Shown here: positions 59,253-64,000 of the stretch, piece by piece | Layout: every line of letters starts with the position of its first letter | Numbering within the stretch: position 1 is the first letter of the stretch | Origin: Paenibacillus radicis (ex Xue et al. 2023) | GTDB taxonomy: Bacteria > Bacillota > Bacilli > Paenibacillales > NBRC-103111 | Direction: 5' to 3' | Assembly (NCBI RefSeq): GCF_024722015.1 | Contig: NZ_JANQBD010000034.1 | Span: 26,801 to 90,800 of the forward strand | Length of the DNA: 64,000 nt | Program-made: the position numbers and the translations under genes | Notes under the pieces: generated by a model | What the model was told of the DNA's origin: nothing | Databases searched by the model: none | What the model saw: the letters and a program-made list of their open reading frames with translations, nothing else

Positions 59253-59612
59253 CTAATTAGCCAGTTCTTCTTCGTCCTCGTACCATTGCTCCAATTGAGC
59301 TTGCAGCGCACGAATTTCAGTTAGAAGGGATACTAACGGATAGGCTTCCTCCTTGATGGAGGAAAAGGTTTTTTCCAATTCATTAATGTATTCCAGACCG
59401 TGGTGCAGCTTGTGCTCTTCAGTAACAATATCCAGTTCATCGCATTCCGCGATAACTTTGGGTAGAGAAGGTACATTGGATGCTGTTAATTTGTCGAGTT
59501 CCTTATGCAAACGTTTGTTTAAGGCGGTTAGTTGGTACGTATGTGTTGCAGGCAGCTCAACAAATTCAACGTGGTCGTTAAGCTGTAGAACAGCATATCT
59601 CATTTTGGACAT
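59253..59612 (-). CDS. Conserved hypothetical helical protein
   Basis: A 119-residue hydrophilic, largely helical protein, with an N-terminal beta-like stretch (MRYAVLQLNDHVEFVELPAT) and two long acidic helices (AECDELDIVTEEHKLHHGLEYINELEKTF and LTEIRALQAQLEQWYEDEEELAN). No signal peptide, membrane segment or metal motif. GAGGAG lies before the ATG. It is transcribed away from sprT; the two share the 130-base region between them. I do not recognise the family. Confidence 0.75.
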   Translation of the reverse strand: MSKMRYAVLQLNDHVEFVELPATHTYQLTALNKRLHKELDKLTASNVPSLPKVIAECDELDIVTEEHKLHHGLEYINELEKTFSSIKEEAYPLVSLLTEIRALQAQLEQWYEDEEELAN

Positions 59613-59675
59613 GGGTGAGGCTCCTCTCGGGCGTTTGCTTGGGTTTATAGAAATTCCGATAGAAATAATACCTAC

Positions 59676-59706
59676 TTGACAGTGTAGCCTATGATGCGGT
59701 TACAAT
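59676..59706 (+). promoter_or_regulatory. Candidate promoter of sprT
   Basis: TTGACA at 59676-59681 and TACAAT at 59701-59706 with a 19-base spacer (18 if TTACAA is used), 39 bases before the sprT ATG. The spacer is longer than ideal. Confidence 0.5.
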
Positions 59707-59744
59707 TCAAGTGAGATTATGAAACAGACCGAGGTGGCAAGATC

Positions 59745-60218
59745 ATGAAGGACGAGCAATTGCAGGAGTGGGTGGAACGAGTTTCAATAACATCATTCGG
59801 GCGCCCTTTTGTGCACCAGGCCCGGTTCAATCGCAGGCTTACTTCAACCGGAGGCAGATATTTCACCAAGTCGCATGATATTGAAATCAGCTGGCAGCAG
59901 TATGAACAGTTTGGTGCAGACGATGTGGAAAAAATCATCAAGCATGAATTGTGCCATTATCATCTACACATACTGAAGCGAGGTTACCAGCATCGGGATG
60001 CGGAATTCAAGTCGCTGCTGCAGCAGGTTGGGGGCACACGGTTCTGCAAATCACTCCCGACAGCCAAGCGCCGAGAGCCATATCGATACAAGCTGGTATG
60101 TACAAGCTGTCCGACCGAATATTTGCGAAAAAGAAAGATGGATCCAAGAAAATATGCTTGTGGAAATTGTCGGGGTAAATTGAAGCTTCTGAAGCTTGAC
60201 TTGAAGGAGCATTCATGA
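59745..60218 (+). CDS. sprT: SprT-family metalloprotease-like protein
   Basis: A 157-residue SprT/Spartan-type protein. The zinc-protease motif is H67-E68-L-C-H71 (KHELCHYHLH), and a C-terminal zinc ribbon is made by C119, C122, C139 and C142 (CTSC and CGNC). Both metal sites look intact. SprT domains in eukaryotes cut proteins crosslinked to DNA; the bacterial role is unproven. AGACCGAGGTGGC precedes the ATG. The -10 box of the tRNA promoter overlaps its stop codon, so the next genes start right behind it. Known as ydcK in B. subtilis. Confidence 0.92.
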   Translation: MKDEQLQEWVERVSITSFGRPFVHQARFNRRLTSTGGRYFTKSHDIEISWQQYEQFGADDVEKIIKHELCHYHLHILKRGYQHRDAEFKSLLQQVGGTRFCKSLPTAKRREPYRYKLVCTSCPTEYLRKRKMDPRKYACGNCRGKLKLLKLDLKEHS

Positions 60219-60224
60219 TAAATT
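60196..60224 (+). promoter_or_regulatory. Promoter of tRNA-Asn and tRNA-Ser
   Basis: TTGACT at 60196-60201 and TAAATT at 60219-60224 with a 17-base spacer. It overlaps the 3' end of sprT. Transcription would begin around 60231, six bases before the tRNA. Confidence 0.65.
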
Positions 60225-60236
60225 AAAAATTGTCTT

Positions 60237-60312
60237 TCCCTGATAGCTCAGTTGGTAGAGCACTCGACTGTTAATCGAGTTGTCACAGGTTCGAGTCCTG
60301 TTCGGGGAGCCA
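60237..60312 (+). tRNA. tRNA-Asn (anticodon GTT)
   Basis: 76 bases with CCA encoded. Acceptor TCCCTGA pairs with TCGGGGA (one T-G), the D arm has GCTCAGTTGGTAGAGC, the anticodon stem CTCGA/TCGAG holds loop CTGTTAA, and the T arm is ACAGG-TTCGAGT-CCTGT. Confidence 0.96.
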
Positions 60313-60321
60313 TTTCTTTTT

Positions 60322-60410
60322 GGAGAGATACCCAAGTGGCTATAAGGGGACCCTCTGCTAAGGGGTTAGACTGCGTAAGTGGTGCGAGGGTTCGAATCCC
60401 TCTCTCTCCG
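60322..60410 (+). tRNA. tRNA-Ser (anticodon GCT)
   Basis: 89 bases. Acceptor GGAGAGA pairs with TCTCTCC, G follows and CCA is not encoded. The anticodon stem holds CTGCTAA, the long variable arm ACTGCGTAAGTGGTG is typical of serine tRNA, and the T loop is TTCGAAT. Nine bases separate it from tRNA-Asn. A terminator and unusual repeats follow. Confidence 0.95.
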
Positions 60411-60419
60411 TAGAAGAAG

Positions 60420-60443
60420 AACCGCCTGTGAAGGCGGTTTTTC
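60420..60443 (+). terminator. Terminator after tRNA-Ser
   Basis: AACCGCC, TGTGAA, GGCGGTTTTTC. A second, nearly identical hairpin (AACCGCC-GAAA-GGCGGTTTTTT) follows at 60562-60583 within the repeat array. Confidence 0.85.
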
Positions 60444-60460
60444 TGCGTTTAAGGAGAGAG

Positions 60461-60683
60461 GTTCGAACCCGAGAAGAGGGGGCGTCGAAGCGGCTGTGCC
60501 AGCCGCGAAGTCTCGCGATCGAAGAGCGAGCATCCCTCTCTCTCCGTATAGGTAAGCAATGAACCGCCGAAAGGCGGTTTTTTGCTGTGTACGGAGCCAA
60601 GAGAAGGGTTCGAACCCGAGAAGAGGGGGCGTCGAAGCGGCTATGCCAGCCGCGAAGTCTCGCGATCGAAGCGCGAGCATCCC
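60461..60683 (+). repeat. Two-copy repeat behind tRNA-Ser (76-bp core, period 147)
   Basis: Core copies lie at 60461-60536 and 60608-60683 and differ at only two positions (G/A and A/C). Each starts with GTTCGAACCC, contains hairpins GCGGCT/AGCCGC and CTCGC/GCGAG, and ends CATCCC. In copy 1 the core runs straight into CTCTCTCTCCG, the exact 3' end of tRNA-Ser, and then into a second copy of the terminator. The unit therefore looks like a duplicated piece of tRNA end, terminator and core. Long minus-strand frames over it translate into repeated low-information peptides and are not genes. Confidence 0.85.
60562..60583 (+). terminator. Second terminator copy within the repeat array
   Basis: AACCGCC-GAAA-GGCGGTTTTTT, a shortened copy of the hairpin behind tRNA-Ser. 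Confidence 0.8.
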
Positions 60684-60699
60684 GAATGTAAGAAAAAGC

Positions 60700-60728
60700 T
60701 TGTCATTCAACAGGCATTCCGCTATAAT
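60700..60728 (+). promoter_or_regulatory. Promoter of tRNA-Glu and tRNA-Leu
   Basis: TTGTCA at 60700-60705 and TATAAT at 60723-60728 with a 17-base spacer, directly after the second repeat core. It should give strong transcription of the two following tRNA genes. Confidence 0.85.
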
Positions 60729-60772
60729 AACACTTGTCGTCAAAAAGAGACAAGATAGATTTAAGCAAATAA

Positions 60773-60847
60773 GGCCCGTTGGTCAAGTGGTTAAGACACC
60801 TCCCTTTCACGGAGGTAACAGGGGTTCGAGTCCCCTACGGGTCACCA
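60773..60847 (+). tRNA. tRNA-Glu (anticodon TTC)
   Basis: 75 bases with CCA encoded. Acceptor GGCCCGT pairs with ACGGGTC (one G-T), the anticodon stem CCTCC/GGAGG holds CTTTCAC, and the T arm is AGGGG-TTCGAGT-CCCCT. Confidence 0.96.
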
Positions 60848-60896
60848 TTTTCCTCGAATGGTAAACCGGCAAGCAATTGCTTTGAATTCATATTAC

Positions 60897-60978
60897 GCGG
60901 TCGTGGTGGAACGGCAGACACGCCATCTTGAGGGGGTGGTGTCCCATGGACGTGCGGGTTCAAATCCCGCCGACCGCA
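60897..60978 (+). tRNA. tRNA-Leu (anticodon GAG)
   Basis: 82 bases. Acceptor GCGGTCG pairs with CGACCGC, A follows and CCA is not encoded. The anticodon stem CCATC/GGTGG holds loop TTGAGGG, and a long variable arm (TGTCCCATGGACG) marks a class II tRNA. The T loop is TTCAAAT. Confidence 0.93.
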
Positions 60979-61056
60979 TACTCTTGGAAACCTTGCGTAG
61001 TAATTTTTTGGACATTGCTCAATAGAAGAAAGATTATTAGATATTCGCAGTAAACA

Positions 61057-61113
61057 AGGCAACAACTTGAGAAGCAGTTAATTCGCTTCTTGGGTTGTTG
61101 CCTATTTATTTTT
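61057..61113 (+). terminator. Terminator after tRNA-Leu
   Basis: AGGCAACAAC with GAGAAGC pairs with GCTTCT and GGTTGTTGCCT over 16 or more pairs, followed by ATTTATTTTT. Confidence 0.9.
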
Positions 61114-61516
61114 GAAAAGTATTTTGCAGAGTTAGACGGTGGCATCTTCCCTGCATGTTCTGAGCATCGTAAGAACGAAGGAAGATGGAAGCGGTTCGAA
61201 CCGTGAGACTGGACGTTTCTGCAAGAGCTGCATTAGGCGATAGGTTTTTCTGATCGCCGTGGCGGTTGCTTGTCCAGATGCTTTCATCTTTGGTCTCCCT
61301 CTCGGCTGTAAGTTTTGGTGTTCAGGTTTGCTCTCCTTATAGGAGTGAAGCGCAGGGACAGCATATGTTTACTTTCTTCGGGTATGTACATTTTTTATGA
61401 TTGTTCCATGGATAATTTTCAGAAAGATGAATAGTTATTGCAAAGTGTGTAGAATGGCAGAGTAAGCCTTACAGTCTGTGTTATAATGACATCATTTGGA
61501 AAAGGGAGGCTCCGAC
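61114..61516. other. Hairpin-rich non-coding stretch
   Basis: About 400 bases without a supported gene. Between 61143 and 61277 four hairpins follow each other: CATCTTCC/GGAAGATG (61143-61150 with 61180-61187) enclosing GTTCT/AGAAC; CGGTTCGAACCG (61192-61203); and CTGGAC/GTCCAG (61209-61214 with 61272-61277) enclosing GGCGAT/ATCGCC. After 61300 the DNA becomes plainer and a TATAAT lies near 61480, with a poor -35 region. The structured part may be a small RNA. Confidence 0.45.
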
Positions 61517-61660
61517 TTGCATAAGCTCCAATCTATTCAACGTAACAAAGACAGCTCTGTTTTTATTCGGTCCTTATTCATTCTCGTCACCTCCCTGTAT
61601 GAAAGCAGCGTCCGATCCGAATATGAAGGAAAGGGAATTTACTTACCAGAATTACCATGA
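61517..61660 (+). CDS. Short ORF, possible truncated regulator or leader peptide
   Basis: A 47-codon frame from a TTG at 61517, with GGGAGG seven bases upstream and a TATAAT near 61480. The product starts basic (HKLQSIQRNKDSS), has one hydrophobic segment (VFIRSLFILVTSLY) and ends in a charged tail. This opening resembles the N-terminus of membrane-anchored AraC-type regulators common next to sugar-use genes in Paenibacillus, but nothing follows, so it may be a remnant of one. It stops 87 bases before the start of the FG-GAP gene. A real short peptide is also possible. Confidence 0.4.
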   Translation: MHKLQSIQRNKDSSVFIRSLFILVTSLYESSVRSEYEGKGIYLPELP

Positions 61661-61746
61661 GAAGGCATATTCTCCTCTATACTTATTCACGGAACGGCTG
61701 CAAACCTTATACCGTCAGGTACTTATTAAATTGGAGGCGACTGGAT

Positions 61747-63729
61747 ATGATTACTGTATTGCATGACCGTTTCAACCAATTCTCGATCGGACCATTTCCT
61801 TTTGACCCGAAACATTCTGCTATCGGTGAATACCATTATTACCTCTCGGAAGGGAATAAGGGTGGGTGGTATGATCCTGTTGTTTATTATGGATGGCTCG
61901 GGCCTACATGGATTGTGACAGAGGATGCAGGCATCAAGTATATGGAGCAGACTAGGCCTCAGGCGGCAATTACAGCTCATTGGCCACTACTTGTAAAGGG
62001 GGATGAAAGCTGGAGTGATTACACGATGGAAGCAACAGTAAGGCCGTTATCGACGGGTTCTCACGTGGGCATTCTATTCCGCTACCAGCATGGCAGACGT
62101 TACTACTTTCTAGGCTTTGAAGGGGGCAGGCTTATACTACTGAAGCGAGATCAACAGCATATTACTGAGTTGGCTTCGATTCCGTTCGCTTATAATAGTG
62201 ATACGTGTTATAGACTAAAGGTCGCTTGCAACGGCGCTGAACTCACTGCAAGCGTAAATGGCAAGGTATTGCTGCTTGTCGAGGATGCAAGCTATGAGAA
62301 TGGGAAGATTGGGCTGTCATCACGGATGCCTGCCCAATATAGCGACATTGTCATAACGATGACCGAGCAGCAGCATGCGGACTGGATGACTGCAGTTAAT
62401 GTCACTTCTTTGGAGCTGGCACAATTACGTAGTGAATACCCGCAGCCGCGCTTATGGAAAACGATTGATTTCAAGAACTTCGGAACCGCTCGCCAGATTC
62501 GTTTTGGTCATCTAAAGGGTGGGAATGAGCTTCAGCTAGTACTCGCTCAGCATCAGAAGCGGGGGCATAAGGATGCCTATGCACATATTAGCTGCCTAAC
62601 TGCAATTACACTAGAAGGTGAAGTCCTCTGGCAGCTTGGAGAGCCAAGCACGTTGACTGACCACTTGTTACTATCGGCAGATTTGCCTTTCCAGGTATGC
62701 GACATCGACGGTGACGGCTTCGACGAGGTGATTGTTGCACGCAATTTCCGTCTACAAATTCTGGACGGACGGACTGGGGAGGTTAAGCGTTCAATTCCGA
62801 CACCGCTTTCCTCCGAGTCTACCGGAGAGCTGTTCAGTGTACCGTTCAACGAGTACGCCTTTGACCGGATTAATGTGGATATGATTCGGATTGCTAATTT
62901 CTCGGGCAAGCAAACACCTACGGATATTGTTATTAAAGACCGTTATAGCCGTGTCTGGGCTTATACCAACGAACTGGAGCCACTCTGGTCATTCCATGAA
63001 GGCATAACCGGTCATTTCCCTTATACGGCTGATGTGAACGGTGATGGCAAGGATGAGATGTTTGTTGGTTACCATCTGGTCGACCACGATGGCAAACTAA
63101 TATTTACCTTACCTGTGGAAACTGATCATACCGATGAAATCTTGATCGGACATTGGGACCCGACCCGCAAAGAGCCGCTCATTGCCATCGCATCGGGAGA
63201 AGAAGGCTTTATGATCGCCGATTTACAGGGGAACTTGGTTCACAAGCATATGATCGGCCATGCCCAGCGTGTAAGTGTAGGCAATTATCGTCCGGAATTA
63301 GAAGGCTTGGAGTTGTGCGTCAGCACGTTCTGGGGAGAACAGGGCATTGTCTACTTCTTCGATGGTGAAGGACGACTTCTCCATCAATTCGAACCCACCT
63401 GCAATGGTAACGTCATTACTCCGGTAAATTGGACAGGTGACGGCAATGATCTTGTTTTGCTGAATGGAAACACGCAGCATGGAGGACTTATTGATGGTCA
63501 TGGCAGGCGAGTTGTTATATTCCCAGAGGATGGCCATCCCGACCTGTGCGCGGAGGTACTTGATCTGACTGGTGACGGGCGTGATGAGATTATGCTGTGG
63601 GACTCGCAGCGCATGTACATTTACACTCAGGACCGTGCTGCAACGCATAGCCCTGTTGCCGTACCAAGCAAGTATCCCCTTTATAACGCATCGAACTACC
63701 GTGGAGAGTACCACTATCCTAAGTATTAA
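61747..63729 (+). CDS. LamG-like plus FG-GAP-type repeat protein, possible polysaccharide-active protein
   Basis: A 660-residue protein with no signal peptide or membrane segment. Residues about 25-215 look like a LamG or DUF1080-type jelly roll (WSDYTMEATVRPLSTGSHVGILFRYQHGRRYYFLGFEGGRL, GKVLLLVEDASYENGKIGLSS). The rest has beta-propeller blades with calcium-type loops DIDGDGFDEV, DVNGDGKDEM, and DLTGDGRDEI, as in FG-GAP proteins and rhamnogalacturonan lyases. I see no definite catalytic motif. The ATG at 61747 follows GGAGGCG; the frame from 61657 has no ribosome site. Similar proteins sit in Paenibacillus plant-polysaccharide loci, but its own substrate is unknown. Absence of an export signal is odd for such folds. 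Confidence 0.72.
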   Translation: MITVLHDRFNQFSIGPFPFDPKHSAIGEYHYYLSEGNKGGWYDPVVYYGWLGPTWIVTEDAGIKYMEQTRPQAAITAHWPLLVKGDESWSDYTMEATVRPLSTGSHVGILFRYQHGRRYYFLGFEGGRLILLKRDQQHITELASIPFAYNSDTCYRLKVACNGAELTASVNGKVLLLVEDASYENGKIGLSSRMPAQYSDIVITMTEQQHADWMTAVNVTSLELAQLRSEYPQPRLWKTIDFKNFGTARQIRFGHLKGGNELQLVLAQHQKRGHKDAYAHISCLTAITLEGEVLWQLGEPSTLTDHLLLSADLPFQVCDIDGDGFDEVIVARNFRLQILDGRTGEVKRSIPTPLSSESTGELFSVPFNEYAFDRINVDMIRIANFSGKQTPTDIVIKDRYSRVWAYTNELEPLWSFHEGITGHFPYTADVNGDGKDEMFVGYHLVDHDGKLIFTLPVETDHTDEILIGHWDPTRKEPLIAIASGEEGFMIADLQGNLVHKHMIGHAQRVSVGNYRPELEGLELCVSTFWGEQGIVYFFDGEGRLLHQFEPTCNGNVITPVNWTGDGNDLVLLNGNTQHGGLIDGHGRRVVIFPEDGHPDLCAEVLDLTGDGRDEIMLWDSQRMYIYTQDRAATHSPVAVPSKYPLYNASNYRGEYHYPKY

Positions 63730-63831
63730 AATGAGAAGCCGCTGTCTCCTTGCAACATGGTGCACTCATTGTAAAGGACATTTTTCAATCCAGGCATTTT
63801 GAAGAAGATGATTTCTGTATTGTGGAACTGT

Positions 63832-63878
63832 GCCCCGGAGGGTGGACGCTTTGAAAAAAAGTGCCCGCCCTCCGGGCA
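63832..63878. repeat. GC-rich inverted repeat
   Basis: GCCCCGGAGGGTGG pairs with CCCGCCCTCCGGGC across an 18-base A-rich loop. There is no T-run behind the right arm. It lies about 100 bases after the FG-GAP gene. Confidence 0.6.
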
Positions 63879-63910
63879 ATGTCATTAAGTTAAGGCATAG
63901 GGCTAAAAAT

Positions 63911-63954
63911 CAAAAAAGAGCTGGTTATCGAAAAGATAGCCCGCTCTTTTTTTG
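63911..63954 (+). terminator. Terminator near the window end
   Basis: AAAGAGC.GG.TATC pairs with GATA.CC.GCTCTTT around a GAAAA loop, followed by seven T. It most likely closes the FG-GAP gene transcript. Confidence 0.85.
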
Positions 63955-63975
63955 CCTGAAGATGAAAAATAGGAC

Positions 63976-63981
63976 TTGACA
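63976..63981 (+). promoter_or_regulatory. -35 box of a gene beyond the window
   Basis: Perfect TTGACA. With a 17-base spacer the -10 box would begin at 63999, at the very end of the window, so it cannot be confirmed. Confidence 0.35.
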
Positions 63982-64000
63982 AATAAACGGAAATGTGTGG

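Noticed and set aside
60366..60743. Minus-strand frame of 125 codons with internal repeats across the tRNA-Ser region
   Set aside because: It reads antisense through a tRNA gene, two terminators and the DNA repeat; the repeated peptide only mirrors the repeated DNA and it has no ribosome site.

Overview
The window looks like a chromosomal segment from a spore-forming, low-to-mid GC Gram-positive bacterium of the Paenibacillaceae type (Paenibacillus-like). The evidence is a CIRCE-controlled groESL operon, the Bacillales neighbourhood ydcC-like lipoprotein / alr / ndoAI / ndoA / tex / cmpA / sprT, an AraR regulator with Bacillus-type operator boxes, a SWIM/SNF2 gene pair, strong purine-rich ribosome binding sites, frequent TTG/GTG starts, and an S-layer-glycan-like polysaccharide locus. 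I saw no prophage, insertion sequence or CRISPR array.

Layout. 1-2.3 kb: a cyclic-di-GMP group (HD-GYP, GGDEF, single-domain CheY). 2.6-6.6 kb: 5-formyl-THF cyclo-ligase, then molybdenum cofactor genes (moaC, moaB/mog type, a short MoeA-like protein) running into tatA and tatC, so cofactor synthesis is next to the export system that moves folded cofactor enzymes. 6.7-9.0 kb: groES-groEL. 9.0-15.2 kb: a stretch without a convincing gene, a heptad-repeat protein, and a SWIM / SNF2 / 77-residue trio.

15.3-42.7 kb: a large cell-surface glycan locus. Four genes on the minus strand encode a WaaL-like ligase with a TPR tail, two GT4 glycosyltransferases and a WbaP-type initiating sugar-phosphate transferase. 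Reading away from them on the plus strand are GDP-D-rhamnose synthesis (manC, gmd, rmd), a Wzm/Wzt ABC exporter with a glycan-reading Wzt tail, a coiled-coil methyltransferase, three GT4 enzymes, a YfhO-like membrane protein, rmlA, rmlB, a NeuD-like acyltransferase, a WbqC-family protein, a small EamA/SMR-like membrane protein, a WecE-type aminotransferase, a CsbB/ArnC-type GT2, a PhyH-type oxygenase and two more methyltransferases. The plus-strand part is visibly AT-richer than its flanks and may have been acquired. It ends in ahcY and metK, which remake SAM and remove S-adenosylhomocysteine, a fitting pair after three methyltransferases.

45.3-52.5 kb: a PfkB kinase, a TerC-type membrane protein flanked by unexplained non-coding DNA, and an arabinose-type ABC importer (two permeases, lipoprotein binding protein) with its regulator AraR and two operator boxes 42 bp apart. 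52.6-60.2 kb: LolA-like lipoprotein with a long Ala/Gly linker, alanine racemase, NdoAI/NdoA antitoxin-toxin, Tex, the tiny spore gene cmpA (minus strand), a hypothetical protein and SprT. 60.2-61.1 kb: tRNA genes Asn, Ser, Glu and Leu with a strange tandem repeat behind tRNA-Ser. 61.1-64 kb: a hairpin-rich non-coding stretch, a short ORF, and a cytoplasmic LamG/FG-GAP-type protein.
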